Source of the DNA: Burhinus oedicnemus
Taxonomy: Eukaryota > Chordata > Aves > Charadriiformes > Burhinidae
Direction of reading: 5' to 3'
DNA length: 64,000 nucleotides
NCBI GenBank assembly: GCA_008921705.1
Contig: VFFE01007504.1
Coordinates: forward strand, 741,894-805,893
Made by a program: the position numbers and the translations under genes. Each line of letters begins with the position of its first letter. Position 1 is the stretch's first letter. Shown one piece after another: positions 9,061-23,200 of this stretch. The notes below the pieces were generated by a model. It searched no databases, was not told where the DNA came from, and saw nothing but the letters and a program-made list of their open reading frames with translations.

Positions 9061-12000
9061 TATTGATGGGTAGCCGTTCTTCTCAGCTTAGATAACTGCA
9101 GTCCAGGCTACTTTGTGGAAGACTTAGAGTTCGATAAAACAGTCAAATGAGACATAGTGAAATAGTGCAATCATTTTACATATCAACACTCTCATCAATG
9201 ACTGTTTTCACCTGACTGGAGTGGCTTCTGTTGGTAGACTGAATATGACATGCCATCTCATATCCCAAAGACAGAGTTATTAAATCAACGTACCATGCAT
9301 GAGTTCTTAACACAGTATCACCAGAGGATTGTTTAATATTCACTGGGACAGGAAGAAATGCAGACTTTATGGAGAAAATCAAGCTCTCCTGTGCCAACTG
9401 ACTATTAAAAACTTGTTGATGAAAAATTACAGTTCAGTACAATTGTGCCACACTGTGCACTTGGAGAACTATATATAGCTTGTTCCATTTCTGTTCCCTG
9501 TTAGCAAGGCAGCTTCTGAAAGAGAAAAGGACTGTTCTGTGTAACTTTATGAAACGATGGATTTCTTTGCCTATTGGTAGATGGATATGGCACTTAGAAA
9601 AAAGTGGCTTTAATCATTTGTGTGGTCAGTGCTCAGCCTTGAATATTTCTGAGATAAATGAGCCCACATGCACCTGGTGCTTGGTGCAGAGCAGTAGAAA
9701 CAATGCGCTTCTAGTCAGTCAACAGGTTATTTAGTTGATGGATGAGTGTTAGTAGATACGTGTTGGCATGGCTGAATGTAGTACTGCTTTTTGGGGAAGA
9801 AACAATATCTTTACAATGCCTATTTTAGGAATAAGCGTTAGATGCTTGCACTGAAAATGACATTAGAGCTTGATGTCAACTCATAAAAGTCCTTAAGGTC
9901 TTTGTTTGCTTTGGACGTGACAGCATCTAAAAATACAGTATTTTAGCTCTGTGTCTCTTACATATCTGTGAGAGTGCTTGCACATAACAAAAGCCATACA
10001 AGTGGGAGTAAATGCCAGGGGATCCATCTTTGATTTCTCTATTCATTGCAGTACTTCAAATGATGGAGCAGTGTGTCGTTTTGCTTATGCAGGAGGTTTT
10101 CTCTTCAGCATCTGATTATCCCACTGGAGTTTTGGGGGTTTTTTGTGTTTTTTTTTTTTTTTTTTTGTCACAATAAAGAATGGTGATGGACTCTGTCTTG
10201 AAATTTTCTGTGTTTGTCTTGACTTTTTCTTGTTACCAGTTTTTCCCCCTGGTTGGGTATCTAGCTGTGAGCACTGAATTAACATGTTTTGGTAGTTACT
10301 TGCTGCTGTAGTTCTGCAATGAATCTTCCTCAATGGACTGGGAATAGCGTTCTCTTGGAAGTCAAAAATAATAGGCTGAAGGCAGAGTTTTAGAAGTTGC
10401 TTCCTGGTTTTTATCAGTGCTTTACAAAGGGCCTCGAGTTTGTAGAAGAGACCCGCGTTGATTCAGAAAAATCCCAACTCACTCCTTGCTACTTAAATTA
10501 TAAGAAATAGTTCAACAAGCGGATGTTTTAGTTATGAAACGGCCAGCCCTTCTGATCAGTAACTATCTGTTCTGAAACAAATCATGACTTCAAACACACC
10601 TAAAGTGGCTGCAAGAAGGAGCAATGGTACTTGTGACTCGAACACAGTGTCTGCATGGTATTATTAAGAGATGTGGCTGGTTTGAGTGTATCCTTCTGGT
10701 CTTGTAATGCAATTGCACTTGTTGATAAGGCATCTTACTAAGCAGCCGGGATGGGTGTCTCAAGATGAGAAAATCTGTCATGGTAATCTTTGAAATCATG
10801 ATCCATAAAAGCCTATTGTTTGTATTACTGCTGTTCATTCTTTTTACAGGTTACAGAATATCTGGAAAGAAGCAAAGTTTGTATCTTCTTGCATTCTAAA
10901 CCAAATCTTTCTCCTATCTTGGATATAGAGAAAGATCCTGTGCTGCTGGAGGTTGCGATTGGGTGGCACTGGGAAAATGCACAGTCAGCCTTATCAGATA
11001 CTAAATAGAACTGAAGGAGCAAAATAATTTATACCCTTCATTCCTGTGTGATCCGTTGCTTGATCACAGATTGTCCTATCTGTTGTTAATGTAAAGAGAA
11101 GTCTGCTTTTCTGAAACAGCTGAGTATCTTTGGAAGTTGGGTTTAAATAGCACTAATCGGTTGGTTTTCTGCTTTCTCTTAAACACTTTGCTTACTGGGT
11201 GTTTATATTTGCGGAAGAACAGCTGATACTTCAAAAGAAGAAAAAGGATAAGAACGAAAAGAGAAAAATAGCTATTTTCTCAGTTTCTGTAAACTGATGT
11301 AGGTATCCCATCATTAACCAAACTTACCGTTTTTTACTGCTGAGCTGAGGACTTACAGCTGAAGACTCTGCGCCAGTGAGCCTTCCTGTAGCAAAGGTCG
11401 AGTGCTCCTCTGCCACATGCCCAGTGCCTGCATGCTGTCATGTTGCATGAAGGCAGATTTGGCATAGTCTAGCTGGCAGTGGTGCTACACATTTGCTTGT
11501 GTAGTGTTCTTAGTGAAAGGGTGAGCAGTGAGGCTCACTCAGTCTTGTATCCTGTAGGTTAATAGGAAGTAGTAACACTGCAGTGCATGGGATCCAAGGC
11601 TGTCTCCTGTCTTTTTTTAAAAGAAAGAATAAAGAAGCTTTTATTGTTATCTAACAAAATATTGAGTAACTTTACTGCTTTTGACTGTTGTATGCTAGTA
11701 GAAATAAAATAGTGAGAGTGCTTCTTGCAGCTGTATTCCTTGTTTGAAGCAAACAAATATTACAAGTTAGTGAAGCAGTGTTGGTACTTGATATCCTGGA
11801 GTCAGGGTCTTACCTGAGTGGAAAAAAAAAATATCCCAGCTTCTATTTCAGTACATAATTAGTGCATTTAGCCTCCAGCAACTAGAAGGACAGGGGTCTG
11901 GTGCAAACAAGAGATGTGGAGGTACTGATGAAGGGAAAGACAGATTGACCATATTAAACCATTTCCTTTGCCCTTAACATCAGCATTAAGCTCTGGATTT

Positions 12001-14256
12001 CTCATCAAAGATTTCTCATCGTCTCTTTTACCCAGGGCAATGCTGAGACCATTAAAATCAAAACTTGACAGTGAGATTTGGTATTTAGGGTTATAAACTA
12101 ACTCCATTGAAAAATGCTTTCAGTGGTACTGGAACAAGGTAGTGTGCGGCCTGGAAGTGTGGACAAGGCTGTTGTATTACATGGTAGGATCTAGGGCAAT
12201 AATGTCTGCAATAAATAGAGGAAATTCATGGATGTTCTATCAGAGTTGGGCACCTTTCCTAAATGGAGTAAGAAGACGCAAATGGATGATTCATCCTTTC
12301 TGCAAACAGCAAATGAAATAAAAAGCTTCACTGGATTTTGTTTTCCTTCCTTCAGGCAGCAGCTGAATTGCAATTATACTTGGATTTTTTAACATATTAT
12401 TATTAGAAGAAAAAAGCTATTTCTTATTCCAGCATTACTGATTCAGACATGAAAATGAAAATACTTATTTACAGAGGTTGAGTGTGTGATCCCACTTGCA
12501 TTGCCATCAGTGGCAAAGCTCCCATTGATTTCAACGTGTACTGGGTTGTCCTCTTGCTGGGAGCAGGAGATTCTGTGATCAGCTTGATTTGGGACAGTGA
12601 AAAGAGTGTTCAGAGCCAAGAGATTGAAAACCAATCCACAAAAATGTGGGAAAACATTACAAAAACATCCAGATATCGTATCTGTGGGCCTGGTAATAAT
12701 TTTAGGGGAAGTAAACAATGCCGGTGGACTCCGAAAACATGCAGTGATCAGTAAAAAATAACAGATTGTTGGAAAATTCTTCCCTGAGGGAAGAAGTCTC
12801 CTTTTGAAAATAATTATTTCAAAACAAATACAGCAAACATCTTAATGTTTCCAAAGCATAAAAATGAGAGGCGTGTGGGTTCGGTATGGTATAGTTTAAT
12901 TTGTCTCTAGGTTAGTTTTGTGGGGGGTCCCAGCTTGGCAAGTCAAGTCATCTGTGCATGTTCCCAGGCTTGCAGCACGATGGGGGAAGGAGGATGTTAG
13001 TGCAGTTCTGCCCAGCTGTGGAGGGGGCCCAGGTACTGGGACCCCAATCTGAGCAACCTACCTGTGTTCCTTTGTGCTCAGAGCTCACTGGTTTTAAATG
13101 GGGTTAGTTATCTGAAGGCTTGCCTGCGTGGAGTAGGAAATGGAGAGTAACTAGTGCATTTTAAATTTGTGCTTGCTTCTCATGCTGGCAGAGCTAATTC
13201 TGTTGGAGTTCTACAATATCTGAGCCAAAATTTATGTAGCCCATGTCTCTTCTGTTTAGTGAATAATCACCAAAACAAAAGTAATCAGTCTGTGTCTTTT
13301 TTGTTAAAAAACCAAGAAAAAGTCATTATGAGCACCCTTGAAATAGAAGACATGAGAATATGTGTTGAGAAAGGAACACGATTTTTTTTTCATTGTTACT
13401 GCCTTGCTGTAAGTAGAAAGCTTTTAAATTTAAATAACAGTTTTAACGTGATGAAAAATGACTTAAATGTGGACTTCACTCTAAAGCTTTTGATGCATTT
13501 GCTTTCTCTTGAGAATAAACTTGAGCAGAGCAGTGATAGTTCTCCAATGGAGCTAACTTTTATTTCTTGTCTGGCGGTTATACTTACAAACCCAAACCTT
13601 CAGTACTTACTCAGGGTTGGGTTAATGCAACCCTGGTTTCATTTTGTTGCTACATTAGGACACTGAGGGAGGGAATGGGTTATGGCAAGGCCTTGAGCAG
13701 GCACGTACCTGACAGCACAAGCTGCGATGGTTGTTTGAAGAGCTCATTGCACCCAGGAGGAGCTTAACGGTCCCACAGACCAATACCCTTTACAGTAGGC
13801 TGGAGCTACCCTGGGCCTTGCTTTCGCCTTAGATCTGAAAACTTTCAGCTCTGCTGAGAAGAATAGAGAGAGAGAAACAACTCTGTTTAGCCACACACAG
13901 ATACTGGGCTGTGGAATGGGAGTTGGTGGTTCTTGGAGAGCTGAGAGGAAACTGATTGATTTGAGTCCCAGCTCCACACCCTTGTTTTACTGCAAAATGC
14001 AGTATCCCTTGGCTTCAGCAGCAGCTCTTCCTTTTCCTTGGGTGCAGCCAGGATTCATGTTACTCATTATTATAAGCAGCTTGATACTTAGTAATTCAGC
14101 CTGTCTTCTCCATGCTTCTCCTATGCAGGTGGGAATGCAATTGCTCCCTGCTTGTTGTGTGCTTGGAAGTGGTGGAACAGAGCATGAAGTAGATGTTGGC
14201 AAGAATGGGCAGAAGAATTGGTTTGGGTTGGTTTGTTGTTTGTTTTTTTTTTAGTT
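8885..14256. other. No gene recognised; homopolymers only
   Basis: Holds a T36 tract (9023-9058), a T19 tract (10148-10166) and a short perfect hairpin (12777-12795, 8-bp stem, 3-nt loop). Near 12510-12535 a GGCAAAGCTCCCATTGATTT-like motif resembles one half of an old amniote repeat, but it is too short to call. The longest ORF (13154-13666, 170 codons) has no recognisable domain. A splice-acceptor-like TTCTTTTTACAG ends near 10849 and precedes a 50-codon open stretch; nothing else supports an exon there. Confidence 0.55.
9023..9058 (+). repeat. Poly-T tract, 36 T
   Basis: An uninterrupted run of 36 T. It may be a simple expansion or the tail of a minus-strand retrocopy; no coding homology was recognised to its right. 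Confidence 0.95.
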
Positions 14257-14283
14257 GGGGGGTGGGGTGGGGTGTTGTTGGGG
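14257..14283 (+). repeat. G-quadruplex motif
   Basis: Four G runs (6, 4, 4 and 4 G) separated by loops of 1, 1 and 7 nt fit the classic four-run G-quadruplex pattern on the plus strand. It sits next to a T-rich stretch and has no gene beside it. Confidence 0.75.
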
Positions 14284-17200
14284 TTGTTTTGTTTTTCAGC
14301 ACTATGTGCACGTTCTGAAGAAATAGCGTTTCACAGAGGGGAAATGTCATTATTGCTTATTTCAGACTAAGTAGCTTATTTGATGGCTACCCAAATGACA
14401 CATCCCTGTCTTTTAAAAATAAAAATAATAATAATAAAAAATTATCTATGCAGCTAGGTTAAATACCGTGTAATTTAAACTGGGTTTGGGGTGAGAGGAG
14501 AGAGGGGAATTGCCAGCAAATACTGAAATGGCCCTGTTCCTGATCTTCCTTATCTCCAGTGGCTGTGGGAATCCTAGTGATGCAATTTCAGATTCTTGAT
14601 CAGATTCTTGGTCTTGGAGGTTTAGGTTTGGCTTTCTGCTGTATTTTATTGACCGTTCTTTTTATTTAGTTTTGGTTATAGCCCTGTCCATCTCATTATG
14701 AAGTGCTGCTGTCTGCAAGTTCTGGTTCTTTCCATGACCATTTTCCCCCTCTACAGAGGAAATTGTGTCTGTAAGACAGGAATGCATATCATCCTATGTA
14801 ACCTCAGTCTCAATGAAAAAGAGAGTGGTTCCAGAAGATGAAGCAATGAAATTCTGTCTAGTGGAAAGGCTTTACATCTCTGTAATGCAGCATCATGTGC
14901 TTTCCTCACCCTTGGCCAGATATCTGCATGCCTTTCCCGAGACAAGGGGTGACCATGGCTACGTAGACTACAGAGTTGTCAGACTGACTTGTTCAGAAGA
15001 AAACATACCAGTTACCACAGTAAGATGTACCAAACCTGGGCTGATTTTTTTTTTTTTTTTCTTTTTCATCATCAGCCTGTAAATTTGTGGCATGGTTCTA
15101 GAAATCTGTTTCTGTTCTGAAGAAAATCTGATTTGAGCAATTTAGAAGCAAACCCTGTTTTGGCAAGGAGTTTCTTTGGGAAGGCTTTTGTCTTGCAGCC
15201 CTGTTGTTTCCCAGTTGATTGAAAGCGTTGGGAGAGGAGAAGGAGCTCTGTGATCTGCCTTCAACTTAGAAAAAAAGTATTTGCGTTACTTTAATTTGCT
15301 TATCACTGGATCTTTCTCCAAAAAAACCCAGCTCTCTAAAAATCTCTTAGTGTTTCTGTGACTTCAGGAAAAAGTCATACAGGCCTGACATCTTCAACTG
15401 CGTTTACAAAGCTAGGGAGATTTCAGGCCCCATGCCCCTCTATTTAATGCTGGTGTCATTTTAAAAAATGTCCATTGCCCACTTTACTCCACTGAATCTA
15501 TGGCACTACCTGTAATCAATATCGGGTTCTGTTCTTCATTGACTTAATTTTTCTGTCTAATTACATGTTTTCACACGGCTTTCAGTTAGGATTAGTTAAT
15601 ATCAGGGTATGTTAGTTTTTAGCATGCCAATGATAAGCAGTTTCTACTGTGTCAAAGGTGAGACAGTAAAAGCTGCAAGATGTGCAAGTTCTGGACTGGC
15701 ATTCAATATTCCTCCTCCTTTTCTGTACTCTTTCCACCTACAACCCTTCCGGTGAGTGGGGTGAGGTGAAATGCTGTGGTCAAAGACACAGGCTGCAGGT
15801 ACATCTGCACTGCAGCCACTGTGATCACAGCTGCTGGGTCCAAAGCTGAGCTGCCTTTGTGTAGTACCTTATTTTTGGCATTGATACTACCTCATGTTGC
15901 CTGGCACAAGGTACCTGCATCTTATCTAGTAGTATGAATAGATTTCACAGCTCATGCTGAGGTCTCTGCAATCAGAATTATGCTGTTACTCTACTTTCCA
16001 GTTTACAGTTCATTTTAACTGCAGACCAAACAACACTGCATACATTTTTTAATTGACTTACGTAGTTTCTTCTTGTAGTCTGTTTTTATCCCATGCCGTA
16101 TCACCACTATCTTGTTTATGCTTGTGGAAGCAGACTTTAAAATAATATTGCTGAAAGAGCTGATTTAAATAGATTTTTCTCTAATTCACATCGGTTTTTA
16201 CACAGGGTCCCCCAAATGTCCACCTCAATGCAGCTGAGAGAAAGACCAAGGTATAATGTTGAAGCATGGACAAAATCTTGTTTTTTCTCATCCGATACCC
16301 AGTGTTTTCAGTTGGTGTAGAGTTGTTATGTCCCAAGATCACTAACACAGCTGTTCATTCGGAAACAGCACAGCAGCAGTTAGTGCAATGCCACAGGAAC
16401 ATTTGGCTCTGCAAGAATAAAGAGTGCCACAGCGCACACACGAGGGACACAAACTGTGCCTCTCCCTGGATGTGCTCTTTGCTACTGTTACCAATCTTCA
16501 GGGAAAATCAACAGCATTTAAAGTTTGCTTTGCCTGTTTCACCTACGCAGTTGCTGACCTTTGCTAAACCAAACCTGTGAGCCCAGTGATGGCTGCAATG
16601 CTCTTGGCTTTGTCAGTGTGTATTTTTTGTTACCTTTCCAGCCTCCGTTCAATTTACCTTTGTGATGGCAGGCAGTGCTGTGAGAGATGGCTGTCATTCC
16701 TAGAAATGCTGCCCTCTTTTGCCTTATTCATTTGCCTGTGCAATTTAAAATGTATACACCCTCTGGCCATTCTGTTGTTCACCTCGTCTGCAATATATCC
16801 CGAGCCTCCCAAGCTAGGCCTGCTGCTGCATGCAATATTGTCATTAGCACAGCAGGTAAAACTGGAGAGTTATTTCTAGCAGTGTGTTAATGTGAAGGAG
16901 CTGATGAACATCATCCCAAACCTGTAGTGTATCTTAAGGAGTTCTAATCTTCAGAATTGTGCTGAAGGATGCTCGTTCACAGTGTAGGCAGATTTTTATC
17001 TACAGCTCTGATTTCTAGTCTAAACCCCTATGAATATACTTTCTTATTTCTTAGTGTTTATTTGAAAAATTTCTTCTCGGGCTGTCATAGTTGTTGAATT
17101 ATTACTTCTTTGTGTGTGCATAGTTTTTATATACTTGGGTTTATTTTATATATAAAGCACTGAAATAATAATGATCATTGTGTTCCACGGTTGATATTCT

Positions 17201-20200
17201 GCCATTTTTAAGATGATAAATTGTGTAAAAAAAACTTTTTTGAAAGGAGGTATTTTTTTTTCTGATGACTGGCAATCATTTTGGTCTTCCACAGAGATTC
17301 AGTAGCATGAGACCCATTTGTTTGTAGTTTAGTATTTAAAATTCCCTGAATTTTGGCATGTAGGATTGTTCTTTAGGTGCTTTTATTATTTAGTTTTTAT
17401 TTCCCAGATTATTTTTGTTGGTAATCTATATATAAATAGTCTATTATAATGCCTAATCCTTTGTTAAAGGAGACCTGGAAGGATCGATGGTGCTGTAAAA
17501 GAATAATTAGCTATTTTTTCCTCATTACCCTGAATTGAATTTTCATTCTGTGTTGTATTGACTTTTAACAGTTTATTGAAAGTGAGGTTTGAGAAAGTCT
17601 GACTCTCACCCAACGGGCTAATCAGTCAATTGCTAATAGACCTGGGATGCTCCACAGCCACCAGCTAATAGATTTTCTATTGTTGTTCCATCCTTGTTGA
17701 TCAGATAATCTGTTTCAGTAGTTGAGCTAAGGCGTGCATAAATGCCACTTCTCGGAGCATGAAGACCCTAAAATTTCCTTATAGAAAGTTTCCATTCATT
17801 CCTGCTTTGTAATTTGCCTGCTTCTACCTGCTTTTCTCCCCTTCCTTTTCCAACGCTGTTTAAAACTGCTTATTGAATCTAGAGATCCAGAAAGGTAGGG
17901 GACTGATGGTTCTGCAGCCTTTATTCTCTGAACATCCTTGCAACAGCTAGCATGTAGAAAGCAGGAGCATGCTTTCTTATCATTGGTTTAACTGTGGTGA
18001 GTGTAATCTTCTCTGTCAGCACTGCCCAGCCATGGCCGTGGCTGCATTCACAAGGCTTCTGGGGGTCATGGCTGCTCCTTTCTGGTTGGGGCACAGGAAT
18101 GCAAAACAATTTCACATGCTGCAGCTGTACTTGTGTTCAGAGTGCAGGTGATGTCAGGGTATGGGTAAAACTTTTCTCTGTATGGAAGCTGAAGTTTAGA
18201 CAGCTCCCTAAAAGCCTGTAATGTGCCGTGAAATATATGAATATAAAAATGGACCATCACAGATGGACATTATTAACAAATGAGTTAATACCAGCGAAGC
18301 ATGAAAGGAAAGTAAAAACGTAGCGGATGATACTGTTTCTCTGTAAGAATTAGACTCTAAAAATAAGCCTTTGAGTTAATCTTGCATATTGCTGCACACT
18401 GTGGATACATCCAGGAAACTATGCCTCCTTGCCTCTGCTAGGACTACTCTTGAAATTAAATCAGGGTGAAAGATACAGCCAAAATACTGCATCAAAAAAG
18501 AAGTCTGACTGTAGGAAGCATACCTGGGCTCTGTAGGTCTAATATGAGCAAGTGAAGGTACTTGGAGTTCTGTCAGTAACTTGGCAATGAGCATCCAGTT
18601 CTGTTTCTGCACAGAACAGTGCTGTTTTTAACCAGGATCAGAAGTCAGCAGCTCCTCCTTTTTTATATATAAGCGTAATAGGCCAATAGATTAAATTATT
18701 TCTCTCCAGGGGAGGGAAAGAAGAGTTCTTTTTCAAAATATATAGGAATAAACAGGAAAAAAAATTGTATTTGTCTCTGTGCATTGTTTTGTGTACTGCA
18801 CATCCCCACCCACCCCACAGTCCTGACAATTTTCGTTGTCAGAAATTTTAGCTTACGGAGTGGTAAGCTGCTGGGATGGGGACAGACACAGACACCATGC
18901 AACCCCTCCTACCCTCCCTTCACCCAGGGAATGATTTTTTTCATATTAATTGATTGATGTGTGGACAAATTACTTATTCCTAACAATGACAAGATATATT
19001 TTTAAGGATAATTCCAAGGAATGCATTTAAAAGAGGAAAAGTACTACCTTTGTGGTCAGTTTTCACTTTCCAGAACTGTAGAAGTCATCTTTAAAGAAAA
19101 TATTACGTGTGGAGGACCTGGGAGTTTTGATGCAGTGATACATGCATCATCAGAAATTGTTCATTGAAAGATAGCTGTGCGAGAAACTTGAGTTTTAGGA
19201 ACTCAGTAGAGACTCTAAATGTAGTTTTCCTTTTTTGACACGTTGGTAGGACTGTTTGAGCCCTGAAAGTCGGGGCCTGTTAGACCACTTAGGCTTTGGT
19301 CTAGTTTGTGTTCTCTTTGTAGCTTTCATTGCAATAACAGTAACCCTGCCCTTGATTGGAGTGGTGAGCTTTCAAAATTAAAGTGAAATGAAAATGGTGC
19401 TGACTTGGTTAAAATCTCTATTTCTTTTTAACATCAACACATGAAGTGTAATGGCTCATTTGCAGTTCTGAGATCTGAGTTTCAACCACGTGGTGCTGTC
19501 AGGCGTGAGATGGGAGCAACTCCATAGCCGGTGTCTTGAATCAAAAGGGAGAGAAAATAAACTGGTCCCAGTAGGTTTGCCTGGAGAAAGATGATTGATA
19601 AATGGAAAATAAGTAGCAAAAGCTGGTAGGGATATTAGGGAGGGGAGAGTTTCCTGGTTAAGTGATGTCTTAAATAAGCTCACAAATGCTTTTTCTTTCT
19701 TGAAGTCCTCTGTTTCTGCTGGCTTAAGCTCTAAGTGCATAATGAGGCAAAGATCTTCAGCTGATAATGTCATTCATCAGCGTCTGTTAAGCAGCCAGCC
19801 AAAACATTTAAATTGTATTGAAAGATGAAGGACTGGACAACAGAAACCAGAAACTGCCCTGAAGGAATGACCCTGATTTCACAATTCCTTTTTTAAAGTC
19901 ACAGTTTTCATGATATGCACTTTCAGAAGAACTCTTGGGCCTAAGTTTTTCTTGCATTTTGATCCTTAGTTTGGTACTTTGCGAAGAGATTTAACCCCTT
20001 GAGAGCCTGCCCAGGTACACTCTATGGGTGTAATTTATGGTCCTCAACTTCTTTAGACACCAGTATTCCCTGCGTAATGCTTAAAGTGGTTATAGACCTT
20101 TTGGGAAAATAGGTTTTGTTGTTTTGTCCGCAGATTGTCAACCTTATTCCTGAGAACATGCACTGTAAATACTTTGCATAAGTGGGGAAGCAATCTAATT

Positions 20201-23200
20201 CCACTCATGTTGGCTATGATTTTCCAGTGTAAACAACTCACGTGCAGTCCCTGTGTTTCCTACTATGCACAGGGAGTGCAGTGGCTGCCCTCCTAATTGC
20301 TGAGAGTTAACTGTTGTCCCAAATAGAGACTCCAAGGAATGGATGCAATCCGTGATCTTTCAAGTCATCATATTTAAGGAGCTCAGTGCTAACACAGGCT
20401 GTGCTGTGTCGTTTTAGGTCTTAGCTGCGTAGATACATTGGCAAGTTTAGGGCCAAAGTGATTCAAAGACGGGAGCAGAGCATTTGGAGAGCCTTAAAAG
20501 TTCAAGGAATTACTTGATTTTGAGCTTTGCATTTTTTAAGAACGCCTAAGATTCCATTCAAAGTAAAAAAGAAGAAAGAAAGAAAAAGAAAAAAAGTGTT
20601 GGGGGGAGAAAGTACTGTAACAGGAACACTGTAGCATCACATTGCCTGACAAAGGCCCTAAAAGATAATTTTGTCTTGAGCAGCACCCTCCAGCATCCCG
20701 GGGGGGTGGGAAGGAGCACACCAACTTTTTCATCCCTTTCAATGAATCTTACTCCTCTTCCCTTTCTGATGTCAGCCAGACTGATTAGTTTGGTTACTCA
20801 CAGGACAGCAAAGTGGGAATAAGCATGCCCTAACTCAAAGAGCAAAAGAGAACGCAGAGTAGAGGTGGGAGTTTGGTGTCTGCATCTAAGGCTGCACTTG
20901 AGGATTTTGGCCAGCAATGTCTTGTGAGAGGGAGCAGTTAGCCACCAGAACCCTTCAGCACATCCCTCTTGGTGGCCACAAGCTGAGTCCTTCCCTCCAC
21001 CTCCCTGAGGAGCTGAATTCCAGCACTTGGTAGTGATTTGAAGAAAAATCAAAACCCTGATTGGATTGCAATTATCTGAACTGTGTCCTGGTGGGAAAGT
21101 GTATGTATGTGTGGAATAAAAAGGATTAGTGGTAACACTGCAGAAAGAGATCATGGAACTGAAACCACCCAAGCTGTATGTGACCCACTCAAAGGCGGGA
21201 AGAAAAGCTCCCCTTCCCCTTTGGGGGGGCTAGGCACAGTCTGCCCTTCTCTGGTTTGAGTCAGTAACAATTGGCAATTTGTAATAGCCTGGTTTTTGAG
21301 AGGATAATCCCAGGTTAAAAACAAACAAAAGCTGGAAGGACCCTGTAATTCTGCGAGTCCTGTATTTTGTGATAGCTTTCACAGCAGAGAGCAAGTTTGT
21401 GAAAGAGAAACTGTGTATACGATACCCTTGTATTTTTTAATGTTATTTTCTTTGGGCACTTGTCTCACCTGATTTGGTGATTTATGAGCACCTTTCAATG
21501 CTGGAATGGTTTAATTCTTAGTTCATTTTGGAAACTAAATCAAAGCATGTTTTGTAGAACAGCACAGTATGGATTCTGACAACATTGAATGCCCTTTCTA
21601 ATCAGAGAATACTGAAACTTAGTAAGAGATTCCCAAAGGTAGTATATGTTTTCACTCTGTGAGTTTTCCCAATGACAAGCCATGTCATATGAATACTTCC
21701 TAAAATACCAAGTTGCCCATTGTTCTTTCATTTTTCCTAGCCACCGTCTTAGCACCCACCTGATTGTTTCACTATACAAAAAGCTAGATATTGCAAGGCT
21801 CACTGAAATTCCTGGCTTACTCTTTGGGAGCTTGATGTTTCAGAAACCATGATGAATTTCTAAGGAATTCTCTGACAAAATCTGTCCATGGCAAGCTTCC
21901 ATAAGAAACAGTATGATTGAGGTAAACTGCAGAGGGAATATTCTCTGGATCTCTTTGGAGGTCTCCAAATATACTTAAAACAGTGAAATGGGAAAGATTT
22001 ATGTTCTCTAGACCACATATAAGCAGCTTCTGATGAAATCATCACTCTGCCTAACAGGCGTTTGAAAGAAGAGGTCAATCAAGCTGCTGCGTGGTGCTCG
22101 GAAGAGCGGAGCTCTGCAGGTCGGGCCCCTGGGAAGGGCTGGATGCTGTTGTAGTCCAGCCTCCTCCTCCGGGGAGCTGAGAAAGGGTTGGCCCTTGGGA
22201 GCCCAGGTTTTAGGTTTCATGTCTAGGGCTGGGAAACAAGGAAACTATTATTTCATTAATCATCTCTCCAGATATGCCTGCGTATTATATGGACTCCATT
22301 GTTTATAAAAGGAAATTATCCATTTAATGAGTAATAGCAAAAGAAGGAGAGAGGGAGAGAAACCCACTCCTGCATCCATGAAGACAAATTTCTTTGCAGA
22401 GAAAAGCCTTCCGTTTCCCATAATGAATGCCTCTGCAAATAGAAGCATATACTAGGTGCTCCTGCTATGCTAGTGATGGAAGACAGGGCATATGTATACT
22501 GTATGTATATTAAAATATTTGTGCAATACGTGTAGAATGTGATTAGATGCCACTTTGACATAAATGCATAGGCTTTGTAAAAATGTGGGGCAAGTTTAGC
22601 ATGGAATATTTTAGCTCAAATTTCTTTAACTTTGTTAATTTGGTGAAAGGCCACACAATGCCCAAGGAGTCCCTTTATTCTTGTGACAGTCTTCCTCCTG
22701 TTCCTGCTACCTATTTCTTTAATTATTTCTGAAATATGTTAATACAAATCTAGTTATGAACATGCTCGGCTTTTAACAATGTAAGGTAGCAAGATGTGAA
22801 AAAGCAAGTAATTTAAAGGGTTCTGTGTTACCTTCCAGGGGGAAGAGGGGTTTGTGAAAGTTGTGTTTGCTTGTGACAGTAGGTTTGCTGATGACTATAA
22901 CAGGAAAGGGCAACAGTGCTAAATGAATAGGCAAACACAAGTTTTAGACCAGAATTGCAGCACTTTAGCTCTCGTAGACAAATTAATTGTAGGAGAGGGA
23001 GACCACCTTTCTTAGACATAAGGTCACTGAGTCAAATGGTAGACTGGAGCCATTGCATTGACTCCTACACATGCTTTGAAAATGTAAAGCCGAAGCAACC
23101 AATTAACACATCTGACTGGTGTTAATCAGGAAAATATACCATTTGCCTTTTGTCTGCATCTGTTACAGTTCCCTTGAAAAGTCACAGCAGGATCCAAAAT

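Noticed and set aside
10838..11008. Splice-acceptor-like pyrimidine tract and CAG followed by an open frame
   Set aside because: A single acceptor-like site is common in introns; no donor, no homology and no polyadenylation context to make it a terminal exon.
12510..12535. CTCCCATTGATTTCAA-like motif seen in many amniote genomes
   Set aside because: Too short and without the expected palindromic partner to assign to a repeat family.
13154..13666. 170-codon ORF on the plus strand
   Set aside because: No recognisable domain, biased toward AT-rich codons, no splice or promoter support; lengths like this occur by chance in 64 kb read in six frames.
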